Below are positions 14,454 through 22,659 of a stretch of DNA of 34,424 nt, piece by piece (the stretch's first letter is position 1; each line of letters opens with the position of its first letter). Under the pieces are notes generated by a model. The model saw only the letters and a program-made list of their open reading frames with translations, was not told where the DNA came from and did no database searches. This DNA is from Arcobacteraceae bacterium (GTDB lineage Bacteria; Campylobacterota; Campylobacteria; Campylobacterales; Arcobacteraceae). A program made the position numbers and the translations under genes. The stretch is from NCBI GenBank assembly GCA_021107755.1, contig JAIOSF010000001.1, forward strand, positions 1 through 34,424, given 5' to 3'.

Positions 14454-16535
14454 TTGGAACAAAAAAATATAATATTAAATGGAAATAGTATAGAGCAAAA
14501 AAGAGAAGAGATAACTCAATATTTTTTAAAAACTTATGAAAGCTTTGAAAAACTATTTGAACTATTTGTTAATGATAATGTTTTTTATGAACAACCTGAG
14601 CCTTTACGACATAAACTAATTTTTTATTTTGGACATACAGCAGTTTTTTATATCAATAAACTTATTTTAGCACAAGAGCTTTCCAATAGAATTGATCCTG
14701 AACTAGAATCAATATTTGGTATAGGAGTTGATGAGATGTCTTGGGATGATTTACAAAATATTAAATTCCCAACTGTAGAAAAAACAAAAGAGTATAGAGA
14801 AAAAGTAAAAAAATGTATTATTGAATATATACAAACAGTAAAGTTCACACTTCCTATTACTTGGGAATCTCCTATGTGGATAATTTTGATGGGAATTGAA
14901 CATGAAAATATCCATTTTGAGACCTCCTCTGTTTTACATAGACAACTTGATATAAATCTTATAAAAGACTCTTCATACTTCCCTATCTGTAAGCAAAGTG
15001 GTACATCCCCTATAAACGAACTTCTTAAAATAACTGGTGACACTATAACTTTAGGCAAATCACATGAAAGTGATGATTTTTATGGATGGGATAATGAGTA
15101 TGGGAAAAGTACTGTACTTATTGAAGATTTTGAAGCATCAAAATATCTAGTATCCAATAGTGAATACTTAGAATTTGTAAATAATAATGGTTATACTACT
15201 AATAGATTTTGGGACAAAGAGGGAATAGAATGGAAAAATCAAAACAACATTACCCATCCACCTTTTTGGATAAAAGAACCAAATGGTTATAAATATAGAA
15301 CCTTAGCAAAAATTATAGAGATGCCACAAAATTGGCCTGTTGAAGTAAACTGCCTTGAAGCAGAAGCTTTTTGTAGATACAAAAGTGAAAAACTCTCAAA
15401 AAAAATTACTCTACCAACAGAAGCTCAATATTATAGATTAAGAGAGGCTTGTAATCTTCCAAATGAAGTTACAGCTAATGCAAATATCAATCATCAATAT
15501 TCCTCATCAACTCCAATTGATATGTTCCAACAAGGAGATTTTTATGATGTAGTTGGAAATGTATGGCAATGGAGTAGTACACCAATAGATGCTTTTGAAG
15601 ACTTTAAAGTACATCCTATATACGATGATTTTTCTGTTCCAACTTTTGATGGAGAACACAATTTAATCAAAGGTGGTTCATGGGCAAGTAAAGGAAATGA
15701 GATACTTAAAAGTGCACGATATGCTTTTAGAAAACATTTCTATCAGCATGCTGGGTTTAGATATGTTCATACCACTCAAGATATAAATGAAGATATAGAA
15801 TATTATGAAAGTGATGAGATAGTAGCTCAATATTGTGAGTTTCATTATGGGCAGGAGTATTTAGGGGTAAAAAACTTCCCAAAAACAATTGCAGAATTAG
15901 CAAAAAAATATAGTACTGATACTACAAAAAAAGTTTTAGATTTGGGATGTAGTGTTGGTAGATGTAGTTTTGAACTTAAAAAATATTTTCCAAGTGTGAC
16001 AGGGATAGATTTTTCAACTAGATTTATCAAGGTAGCTATTGATTTACAAGAAAAAAAACATATTAATTATAAACAAAAGATTGAGGGTGATATTACAAAA
16101 GATAAAACAGTTACTCTAGTAGATTTAGAACTTGACAATCTTGATATGGACGGTTTAGAATTTTGGCAAGGTGATGCTTGTAATTTAAAACCAAACTTTG
16201 ACTCATACGATATGATTGTCGCTATAAATTTACTTGATAGACTCTATGATAGTAGAAAATTTTTAAATGATATTACAGAAAAACTCAACCCAAATGGTAT
16301 ACTAATAATAGCTTCCCCTTTTACATGGAGTGAAGAATATGTTAGTAAAAAAGAGTGGCTTGGTGGTAAAATAGAAAACAATACACCAATTTACTCTCAA
16401 GATATACTTAATAAAATATTATTAGAAAACTTTATAGCTGTAGAGGAACCATTTGAAGTAGAATTTGTAATACAAGAACATTGTAGAAAATATCAACACA
16501 CTTTTAGTTTGTGTAGTATTTGGAAGAAAAAATAA
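14454..16535 (+). CDS. ovoA: Ovothiol biosynthesis protein OvoA (5-histidylcysteine sulfoxide synthase / methyltransferase)
   Basis: Iron-dependent sulfoxide synthase joining L-histidine and L-cysteine with O2 to 5-histidylcysteine sulfoxide; its C-terminal domain later N-methylates 5-thiohistidine to ovothiol A. The 693-aa product has all three parts. The N-terminal DinB-like domain (about 15-170) carries the iron ligands: His61 (YFGHTAVF) and HENIHFE (His150, His154). The FGE-like domain (about 185-440) has LPTEAQYYRL, VVGNVWQWSS, IKGGSW and HAGFRYV. The SAM methyltransferase domain (about 470-693) has VLDLGCSVGRCSFEL and INLLDR. EgtB of ergothioneine synthesis lacks this last domain, which favours OvoA. 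Start is TTG at 14454 preceded by AAGTGGG. TAATG joins it to ovoB. Confidence 0.95.
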   Translation: MEQKNIILNGNSIEQKREEITQYFLKTYESFEKLFELFVNDNVFYEQPEPLRHKLIFYFGHTAVFYINKLILAQELSNRIDPELESIFGIGVDEMSWDDLQNIKFPTVEKTKEYREKVKKCIIEYIQTVKFTLPITWESPMWIILMGIEHENIHFETSSVLHRQLDINLIKDSSYFPICKQSGTSPINELLKITGDTITLGKSHESDDFYGWDNEYGKSTVLIEDFEASKYLVSNSEYLEFVNNNGYTTNRFWDKEGIEWKNQNNITHPPFWIKEPNGYKYRTLAKIIEMPQNWPVEVNCLEAEAFCRYKSEKLSKKITLPTEAQYYRLREACNLPNEVTANANINHQYSSSTPIDMFQQGDFYDVVGNVWQWSSTPIDAFEDFKVHPIYDDFSVPTFDGEHNLIKGGSWASKGNEILKSARYAFRKHFYQHAGFRYVHTTQDINEDIEYYESDEIVAQYCEFHYGQEYLGVKNFPKTIAELAKKYSTDTTKKVLDLGCSVGRCSFELKKYFPSVTGIDFSTRFIKVAIDLQEKKHINYKQKIEGDITKDKTVTLVDLELDNLDMDGLEFWQGDACNLKPNFDSYDMIVAINLLDRLYDSRKFLNDITEKLNPNGILIIASPFTWSEEYVSKKEWLGGKIENNTPIYSQDILNKILLENFIAVEEPFEVEFVIQEHCRKYQHTFSLCSIWKKK

Positions 16536-17698
16536 TGAATAACTTTGATAAACATATAAATAGAAAAGATACAAACTGTATTAAATATGATGCAATTGAA
16601 ACAAGATTTCAAGTATCTAAAGATACTAAACCAATGTGGATTGCAGATATGGATTTTGAGGTGCCAAAATTTATTTTAAAAGATTTACAAAAAGTTCTAC
16701 AAAATAAAGTTATGGGCTATCCACACATAGATAAAGCAGTATTTGATTCTATTATTTTTTGGAATAAAGAGAGATACAATATTGAGGTAGATAAAAAACA
16801 AATACACCTTATGCCTAGTGTTTTAAGCTCTCTAGCTTGTTGTATTACAGCTTTAAGTGAACAAAATGATGAAGTGATTATCCAAACTCCTGTATATCCC
16901 CCTTTTTATGATATTGTTAAACTTAATAAAAGAGTACTCATAAAAAATAAACTAAAAAAAGTAAATGATAAATATGAGATAGATTTTAAAGATTTAAAAA
17001 AGAAAATATCACAAAAAACAAAACTACTTATTCTTTGTAATCCACACAATCCTATAGGTAGAGCTTGGGATAAAAAAGAGTTACAAAAACTTTCAAAAAT
17101 CTGTAAGCAAAATAATATAATTATCATAAGTGATGAGATTCATAGTGATATTTGTTTTACAACATTTCAATCTGTTTTAAACATTAAAGAGTGTGAAAAC
17201 AACTGTGTTGTATTAAACTCACCAACAAAATCATTTAATCTAGCTGGGGTAAAAATAGCTTATACCCTTTGTAAAAATGAGTATATTCATAGTGCACTTC
17301 AATCAGAGATAAAAAAACGATATATAGATGAGCTTAATATTTTTGCACCCGTTGCACTTAAAAGTGCTTATAGTAAAAAAGGTTTAATATATATAGAAAA
17401 ACTCGCTTCGTATCTCAAAGAAAATTGCACTTATACATACAACTACTTCAATAATAATTTACCAAAACTTATTGTTATTCAAAATGAAGCTACTTATCTT
17501 ATTTGGCTAGATTTTTCTAACTTTGATTTATCTCATAATCAAATATTTACAAAGCTTACAAACGAAGCAAAAGTACTCTTAAATGATGGGAAAAGTTTTT
17601 CCAAAAAAGAGGGGAAAAAATGTTTTAGAATCAATGTAGCTTTACCATTTAATGAGCTTAAAAACTCACTTGAAAATATCGTAAAAGCTTTTAGTTAA
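16535..17698 (+). CDS. ovoB: PLP-dependent C-S lyase OvoB (MalY/PatB-type aminotransferase fold)
   Basis: Predicted to cleave 5-histidylcysteine sulfoxide, the OvoA product, to 5-thiohistidine, pyruvate and ammonia. The 387-aa product is a fold-type I PLP enzyme: PMWIADMDFEVP at the start, TPVYPPFY, LCNPHNPIGRAW, SDEIHSDI, and the PLP lysine in SPTKSFNLAG (Lys232). These are MalY/PatB cystathionine-beta-lyase features, and the ovothiol role comes from the direct link to ovoA. The ATG at 16535 shares one base with the ovoA TAA; a TTG at 16520 in the same frame is less likely. It ends in an overlapping stop with exbD on the other strand. Confidence 0.88.
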   Translation: MNNFDKHINRKDTNCIKYDAIETRFQVSKDTKPMWIADMDFEVPKFILKDLQKVLQNKVMGYPHIDKAVFDSIIFWNKERYNIEVDKKQIHLMPSVLSSLACCITALSEQNDEVIIQTPVYPPFYDIVKLNKRVLIKNKLKKVNDKYEIDFKDLKKKISQKTKLLILCNPHNPIGRAWDKKELQKLSKICKQNNIIIISDEIHSDICFTTFQSVLNIKECENNCVVLNSPTKSFNLAGVKIAYTLCKNEYIHSALQSEIKKRYIDELNIFAPVALKSAYSKKGLIYIEKLASYLKENCTYTYNYFNNNLPKLIVIQNEATYLIWLDFSNFDLSHNQIFTKLTNEAKVLLNDGKSFSKKEGKKCFRINVALPFNELKNSLENIVKAFS

Positions 17699-18084
17699 TT
17701 CTCTTGAGTCACTAAAGCTAGATTATTTAATGAATATTTTTGAAGAGCATCTAAAACTTTAATAAGTCTGTCATATTTTACCTCTTTATCTATTCGTAAA
17801 ATAACAGGCATATCTTTTTTTGTAATATTGGCTAGTTGTATATCTAGTTGTGTAAAATCAATCTGTTTTCCCAAATATGCTAAAGAGGTGGGTGAGAGTT
17901 CAATGTTGAGCTGTTTTATCTCAACTTCTAACTCTTTTGCATTAGAGCTTGGAAGTGATAAATTAAGTGCTAACTCCTCTTTTTTAAATACAGAACTTAC
18001 AATAAAAAATATTAATAAAATAAAAACTATATCAATAAGTGGTGTTAAATCAGGGGTGAGAATCTCTCTTTTTTTATGTCGCAT
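17695..18084 (-). CDS. exbD: ExbD/TolR-family biopolymer transport protein
   Basis: Inner-membrane partner of ExbB, forming a proton-driven stator that powers TonB-dependent outer-membrane uptake or TolA-like functions. The 129-aa product has a short cytoplasmic N-terminus, one membrane helix with the conserved proton-carrying Asp (LTPLIDIVFILLIFF) near residue 18, and a periplasmic domain with VILRIDKEVKYDRLIKVLD. ExbD and TolR cannot be told apart with certainty by sequence alone. It starts 6 nt after exbB. Its TAA stop overlaps the ovoB TAA on the other strand within TTAA. Confidence 0.9.
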   Translation of the reverse strand: MRHKKREILTPDLTPLIDIVFILLIFFIVSSVFKKEELALNLSLPSSNAKELEVEIKQLNIELSPTSLAYLGKQIDFTQLDIQLANITKKDMPVILRIDKEVKYDRLIKVLDALQKYSLNNLALVTQEN

Positions 18085-18090
18085 AATCTC

Positions 18091-18594
18091 TTAATCTATC
18101 TTATCAAGAATTATCTTTTCTAGTTTTATCTCCATACTATCTAAACTTCCAATAAAATAGTTATATCCAATATAATGTGGAATAGCTACAAGAAGTCCAG
18201 CAACTGTAGTAATAAGAGCGATACTAATACCACTTGAGAAAACTGTTGGATCACCAAGTCCTAGATGACTGATACTATCAAAAGAATTTAAAATACCTAT
18301 AACCGTCCCAAGAAGTCCAATAAGTGGAGAGATAGAGGCTATAAGTTTTACAGTATTGAGACCTGATTCTAGTTTTTTTACCCGTAAAGCAACAGTTGAT
18401 TGCACTTGTGCTATCTCATACTCTTTTGTGAGTTTTAAACTAGAAATTATATCTTGTGCAATTTGATTTATATTCATATTGGCTATAAAAAAAACAAATG
18501 TTTTCCAAAGCATAATAGTAAATCCAATAATATTCATAACTATTAAGATATATACTATTATACCTCCTCTATCGATATAAGATACTAAATCCAT
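18091..18594 (-). CDS. exbB: ExbB/TolQ/MotA-family proton channel protein (short form)
   Basis: Forms the pentameric membrane channel around the ExbD dimer. At 167 aa it is a short form with three membrane helices: about 12-36, then a pair near 82-105 (LIASISPLIGLLGTVIGIL) and 122-150 (GISIALITTVAGLLVAIPHYIGY). The helix-2 signature P-L-x-G-L-L-G-T-V-x-G and the helix-3 T-T-x-x-G-L-x-V-A-I-P are classic. It lies 6 nt downstream of dsbD and 6 nt upstream of exbD, so the three are very likely one transcript. No tonB is adjacent in this window. Confidence 0.9.
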   Translation of the reverse strand: MDLVSYIDRGGIIVYILIVMNIIGFTIMLWKTFVFFIANMNINQIAQDIISSLKLTKEYEIAQVQSTVALRVKKLESGLNTVKLIASISPLIGLLGTVIGILNSFDSISHLGLGDPTVFSSGISIALITTVAGLLVAIPHYIGYNYFIGSLDSMEIKLEKIILDKID

Positions 18595-18600
18595 TCTGAC

Positions 18601-20286
18601 CTATTTTACTATTTTTAAGAAATCTTCAGCATTTTTAAAACCGATGATTCTTTTACTTTTTTCTTCAACACCATCTTTATAAAAGATTAACGCAGGTGGT
18701 CCAAATAGGTTGAATTTTTTCATCAATGCTTTATCATCACTTGTATTTTTTGTTACATCAACTTTTACAAGAAGATATTTTTTAAGCTCTTCTCGCACTA
18801 TTGGGTCTTTAAAAGTGATGTTATCAAGTTCTATACAACTTACACACCATGTAGCCCAAAAATCAATCATAACTGGTTTTGCTGAATGTGCTACAACTTT
18901 ATCAAACTCTTCAACAGTTTTTACATATGTATAGTGTAGCTTATCCTCTTTTGCAGTCATTGTTTGCATTAAAAAGTATGATGAAGCTAGCATTAAAATA
19001 ACAGCTACTACTTTTCCAAATTTATTTCCATTTTTGATTAAGTAAAATGCACTTCCCATAGCAAGTATCATAATAAGTACTGTTGTCACAACAAACGGTA
19101 CGATTCTATCAAGCATCCAAATAGCAACCCCTAACATCACCACACCAAATACTTTTGATACAGTTGTCATCCATCCACCTGGTTTTGGCATATACTTACC
19201 AGCTCCAATTCCAATAGCAAGAAGTGGCATACCCATACCTAAACTCATCACAAATAAAGCAAGTCCACCAAGAACTGCATCACCTGTTTGTCCAATGTAA
19301 ACTAATGCCCCTGCTAGTGGTGGTGCAACACAAGGTCCAACTATAAGTGCTGAGATAAATCCCATAATTGCAATACCTATCAATCCACCTTTTTTACTAC
19401 TTTCATCACTTGTTTTATTTAATTTTGATTGCCATGAAGCTGGTAATCCTATCTCATAATATCCAAACATTGAAAAAGCTAATGCGATAAAAATACCAAC
19501 AAAAGCTACTATCACATATGGGTTTTGAAGCATCGCTTGAATATTTGCACCAAATACACCAGCTAATACTCCTGCTATAGTATATGCAGCAGCCATAGAT
19601 AATACATAAACTAATGAAAGGAAAAAACCACGCCCAGCAGACATCTGTCCACCTGCTTGATTTGATTGCTTAACAATAATACCAGATAAAATTGGTATCA
19701 TAGGGAAAATACAAGGTGTCATGGCAAGTAATAATCCAAATCCAAAAAATGTAGCAAGAACTAAAAGGATACTTCCATCTTTTAAAGTTTGTGCTATAGC
19801 ATCTGTTTCATTTACTGGTTGCTCTACTGTTTTTGTAGTTTGTGCAGGTGGAGTTTGTTTTGCTGTAGTTTGTGCAGTTTTGATATCTGACTTATACTCT
19901 TTTGACATAGGTGAATAACATAATCCAGCTTTTGAACAACCTTGATATGCGAACTCTAAAGTATAGTTATTTCCTGCACCTATTTTATCATCTATTAAAC
20001 TTTGTGATACTTGTATAATAACTTCTTTAAAATGTACTTGAAATCCATCATACTCCACTGGCTTTGCAATAGCAAGCTCTTTAGTGATATCTATAGATTT
20101 TGGCTCTTTGATTGTAACTTTCAAAAACTCATCATACAAATAGATACTTTTATCTAAAACGATTTTAAATTCAACACCACTATCATTTTTTGTAACTGTT
20201 GTTATAAAAGCTTTATCTGGCTCAAGAAATCCATCACTAGCAAATAATGAAGATACGAAAAGTAATATTAATAAAATATTTTTCAT
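18601..20286 (-). CDS. dsbD: Thiol:disulfide interchange protein DsbD
   Basis: Carries electrons from cytoplasmic thioredoxin across the inner membrane to periplasmic thiol proteins (disulfide isomerases, cytochrome c maturation, peroxide reduction). The 561-aa product has the full three-domain build: signal peptide (1-17); N-terminal immunoglobulin-like alpha domain (about 20-135) with Cys117 and Cys123; a membrane beta domain of about eight helices (about 172-430) with redox Cys192 (AMTPCIFPM) and Cys319 (IVGPCVAPP); and a C-terminal thioredoxin domain with Cys481-V-S-Cys484. A Thr/Pro/Gln linker separates the first two domains. AAGGG stands before the ATG at 20286. It heads the dsbD-exbB-exbD unit. 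Confidence 0.95.
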   Translation of the reverse strand: MKNILLILLFVSSLFASDGFLEPDKAFITTVTKNDSGVEFKIVLDKSIYLYDEFLKVTIKEPKSIDITKELAIAKPVEYDGFQVHFKEVIIQVSQSLIDDKIGAGNNYTLEFAYQGCSKAGLCYSPMSKEYKSDIKTAQTTAKQTPPAQTTKTVEQPVNETDAIAQTLKDGSILLVLATFFGFGLLLAMTPCIFPMIPILSGIIVKQSNQAGGQMSAGRGFFLSLVYVLSMAAAYTIAGVLAGVFGANIQAMLQNPYVIVAFVGIFIALAFSMFGYYEIGLPASWQSKLNKTSDESSKKGGLIGIAIMGFISALIVGPCVAPPLAGALVYIGQTGDAVLGGLALFVMSLGMGMPLLAIGIGAGKYMPKPGGWMTTVSKVFGVVMLGVAIWMLDRIVPFVVTTVLIMILAMGSAFYLIKNGNKFGKVVAVILMLASSYFLMQTMTAKEDKLHYTYVKTVEEFDKVVAHSAKPVMIDFWATWCVSCIELDNITFKDPIVREELKKYLLVKVDVTKNTSDDKALMKKFNLFGPPALIFYKDGVEEKSKRIIGFKNAEDFLKIVK

Positions 20287-20323
20287 CTACAACCCTTGTT
20301 TTAATTTTAAGTTATAATAGTAT

Positions 20324-20346
20324 CATATTAATATTAATGTAATATG
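20324..20346. promoter_or_regulatory. Dyad upstream of dsbD
   Basis: CATATTA (20324-20330) and TAATATG (20340-20346) form a 7+7 inverted repeat with a 9-nt AT-rich centre, about 40 nt upstream of the dsbD start and near its likely -35 region. It could be an operator for dsbD-exbB-exbD; the match to a Fur-type box is too poor to name it. Confidence 0.35.
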
Positions 20347-20366
20347 AATAAATCACTCTGTTTATC

Positions 20367-21335
20367 TCACTTATATCTATCTATTCTATTTCCCATAAAT
20401 ACCATGAATTCTGCTAGTAAATGAGGATTGAGTTCACTGGTCATCTCATTTTTCATAATTGAAAGGGCATCGAAAGTTTTTAGTGCATCTTTATAGGATC
20501 GTTTTGTAGTTAAAGCATCAAATATATCTGCTATAGCAATGATTTGAGATAAAATATGTATCTCATGAGCTTTTAATCCTTTTGGATATCCAGAGCCATC
20601 TAGTTTTTCATGATGTTGTTCAATAGCATCTAAAACTAATTGGTTATTCTCTCCTAGTTCTTTTAAAATCTCTACTGCCAATACTGGGTGACTTTTCATA
20701 GTTGAAAACTCTTCATCTGTTAATCTTCCATTTTTATTAACAATCTCATTTGGAATATTTTTTTTCCCTAAATCATGGAGAATTCCAGCACGACCTAAGA
20801 CATTTAACTTATTTTTGTCTAATTTTAAATGAGCCCCAAACCCTAAAGCATAGATAGAAACATTCACACAATGGGTATAGGTATAATAATCATATGAGGT
20901 AACCCCCAACATAGCTTTTGCTGCTGACTCATCATTAAGTATTAATTGTATTGTGTCATTAACAAGCTCTGTTGATCTATCAATTTTATTTTTATTTATT
21001 TCTCCTGAAAAAAGTTCATTAATTGTATCTGTTGCCATATCATGAATTATTTCAGATTTTAACTTACTAGAGATTGAATTATCATCAAGAATTTTAGCAA
21101 TATATACTTGTGTATCTTTTTCATATAATGGATGATCTTTTGTTAAAACATATAAATCTTTTAATTGTAATTTATCAATTTTATCTTGTGTCTCTTTAGT
21201 AAAACTTTCATCTTGTTCTATTAATGCTTGATAAATATCCCCTATATCTTTATAAAATACAGGGTATTTGTAAACATGACCAACCTCTAAAGCTTTTCTA
21301 GAGATATGGTTAAGTTTGACTTTTTTATACGCCAT
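20367..21335 (-). CDS. HD-GYP domain cyclic di-GMP phosphodiesterase
   Basis: HD-GYP proteins degrade cyclic di-GMP to pGpG or GMP and so favour motility over surface life. This 322-aa soluble protein has an N-terminal region of about 145 residues without a recognised sensor motif, then a complete catalytic domain: His155, the HDLGK metal motif (His187-Asp188-Lys191), SHP (His216), EQHHEKLDGSGYPKG (His241, His242, GYP at 249-251) and ADIFDALTTKRSYK. All expected metal ligands are present, so it should be active. There is no receiver domain or membrane helix. It follows a 70-aa gene by 12 nt, which is probably co-expressed. Confidence 0.93.
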   Translation of the reverse strand: MAYKKVKLNHISRKALEVGHVYKYPVFYKDIGDIYQALIEQDESFTKETQDKIDKLQLKDLYVLTKDHPLYEKDTQVYIAKILDDNSISSKLKSEIIHDMATDTINELFSGEINKNKIDRSTELVNDTIQLILNDESAAKAMLGVTSYDYYTYTHCVNVSIYALGFGAHLKLDKNKLNVLGRAGILHDLGKKNIPNEIVNKNGRLTDEEFSTMKSHPVLAVEILKELGENNQLVLDAIEQHHEKLDGSGYPKGLKAHEIHILSQIIAIADIFDALTTKRSYKDALKTFDALSIMKNEMTSELNPHLLAEFMVFMGNRIDRYK

Positions 21336-21347
21336 AGATTATTTTTA

Positions 21348-21560
21348 TTATTTTGCTTTTTTCAGTGCCTCTATAACAGCATCTATATTTTCTTTTGGGA
21401 TATGCACTTTCCACTCAACATCATCACCAACTAAAGATATTCCAATACTTGTAACCGTATCAGTACCTGCTCCATATGGTTCAGTAATATTTGCTATACT
21501 TATAGTGCCCTCTTTGGTTCCACTTAACTCTATTGTTTCTATTTGTATTGTTGTTGACAT
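21348..21560 (-). CDS. Small protein of unknown function upstream of the HD-GYP gene
   Basis: 70 aa with no Cys, signal peptide or membrane helix. The first 48 residues look like four or five beta strands (TIQIETIEL, GTISIANI, SIGISLV, VEWKVHI), and the end is an amphipathic helix (KENIDAVIEALKKAK). I do not recognise a family with confidence; the layout resembles small single-stranded nucleic-acid-binding folds but no motif proves it. An AAGGAT ribosome binding site stands 7 nt before the ATG at 21560, so translation is credible. The 12-nt gap to the HD-GYP gene suggests that it could be a partner or regulator of that enzyme. Confidence 0.65.
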   Translation of the reverse strand: MSTTIQIETIELSGTKEGTISIANITEPYGAGTDTVTSIGISLVGDDVEWKVHIPKENIDAVIEALKKAK

Positions 21561-21629
21561 TATTTATCCTTATTTTTCTTTTTAATATACTAGCATAAAA
21601 AAAGTTATGTTACAATCAAAAAAATAATT

Positions 21630-21797
21630 AGCATAATTTTATATTCAGTTTTTTTTAAGATTAACCAAAAATTACGCGTGACTTGAAGATAAAGAACAGA
21701 TTATTAAGGTATTTTTATTCTGTAAGCAGATAAAAAGGACTTAACTACTAAAGCTATTTTCTTTAATCTTAAAAAAAACTGAATATAAAATTATGCT
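21630..21797. mobile_element. MITE-like element, 168 bp, with perfect 35-bp terminal inverted repeats
   Basis: Bases 21630-21664 (beginning AGCATAATTTTATATTCAG) are the exact reverse complement of 21763-21797. The 98-nt centre holds a second, imperfect hairpin (21704-21722 with 21727-21744, TTAAG and CTTAA at its outer ends). Taking the ends at GCATAATT (21631) and its complement (21796), both flanks read TTA (21628-21630 and 21797-21799), a possible 3-bp target duplication. There is no ORF inside. This is the form of a miniature inverted-repeat transposable element, but a large regulatory hairpin is not excluded. The right end supplies an ATG in frame with the next gene. Confidence 0.6.
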
Positions 21798-21822
21798 TAA
21801 ATTCATTTCGAAAGTAGCATAT

Positions 21823-22659
21823 ATGAGTAAAGAACATTTAAAAGAATTTATAGGACTTGGTATTGCTGGCAATTTTGCACACCATTTAGAACAAGCTGGA
21901 GAAGCTAGTGATTTTGTTAATATACAAGTGAATGATGAAAATGCTCCTAAGGGTATTTTTCCATTTTATCTGCCAAAAAGTGAAACTTTTTTAGGTACCT
22001 ATCCACTCTCAAGCCAAAATATCAAACACCCTAGAACTAAAGATGGAAATCTTCAAATGGAACCAGAAGTGGCACTTATTTGTGAAATAATTTATGAAAA
22101 CAATCAAGTCAAAGATATAATTCCAAATTTTTTTACAGCGTACAATGATTGTAGTATAAGAAAAGAGGGAGCTAAAAAGATTAGTGAAAAAAAGAACTGG
22201 GGAGAAGAGACAAAAGGGATATCATCTCAAATCATCCCTATAGATAAATTTGAAGAAGATGGGATAATGGAAAGTTACCATATCGCCTCTTTTTTAAAAA
22301 GAGATGGGATAGTGTATCCTTATGGTGAAGATAGTGCTGTAAAAACATATAATTATATTTATGGACAATTAAAAAACTGGATTGTAGAAAAACTTAATAC
22401 TCAAAAAGATGAGGGACCATTAGAGGATCTGCATAGTTATATTCAAAAATGTGATTATCCACAAGGGATGGTTATCAGTATTGGGGCTACAAGTTATACT
22501 GAATTTGGAGAGAATACATTTTTGGAAGTTAATGATGAGATATTTGTATATATTTATGATAGTAAAAAATATACTTTTAATGATATTTTAGCAAATGCTA
22601 AAACAGAAAATACAGATAAACTATCAAACTGCTCATTACTGCATCAAAAAATAATATAA
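21823..22659 (+). CDS. FAH-fold-like protein (DUF5718-type)
   Basis: 278 aa from ATG at 21823 (MSKEHLKEFIGLGIAGNF). The frame is also open from an ATG at 21793, but that codon lies in the terminal repeat of the inserted element. The sequence follows the course of fumarylacetoacetate-hydrolase folds: IGLGIAGNFAHHLEQ, then QMEPEVALICEI (acidic metal-site strand), FFTAYNDCSIRKEGAKKISEKK, and late GMVISIGATSYTEFG and FLEVNDEIFVYI. This agrees with a divergent family I know as DUF5718, of unknown substrate. The call is by pattern, not search. Its promoter must lie in or just beyond the inserted element. It ends adjacent to the stop of the kinase gene on the other strand. Confidence 0.68.
   Translation: MSKEHLKEFIGLGIAGNFAHHLEQAGEASDFVNIQVNDENAPKGIFPFYLPKSETFLGTYPLSSQNIKHPRTKDGNLQMEPEVALICEIIYENNQVKDIIPNFFTAYNDCSIRKEGAKKISEKKNWGEETKGISSQIIPIDKFEEDGIMESYHIASFLKRDGIVYPYGEDSAVKTYNYIYGQLKNWIVEKLNTQKDEGPLEDLHSYIQKCDYPQGMVISIGATSYTEFGENTFLEVNDEIFVYIYDSKKYTFNDILANAKTENTDKLSNCSLLHQKII

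Noticed and set aside
14648-15058. Antisense open frame inside ovoA (136 codons)
   Set aside because: It mirrors a conserved catalytic domain on the plus strand, has no ribosome binding site and reads as low-complexity Ile/Ser-rich sequence.
14454-16535. EgtB (ergothioneine synthesis) instead of OvoA
   Set aside because: The C-terminal SAM methyltransferase domain and the adjacent PLP lyase gene fit the ovothiol pathway; no egtD-like gene is adjacent.
20324-20346. Fur box upstream of dsbD-exbB-exbD
   Set aside because: The dyad is AT-rich and symmetric but does not match the GATAAT-type hexamer array well enough to name Fur.
21793-21822. ATG at 21793 as the start of the FAH-like gene
   Set aside because: The codon belongs to the terminal inverted repeat and has no ribosome binding site. 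The next ATG (21823) begins the conserved-looking domain.
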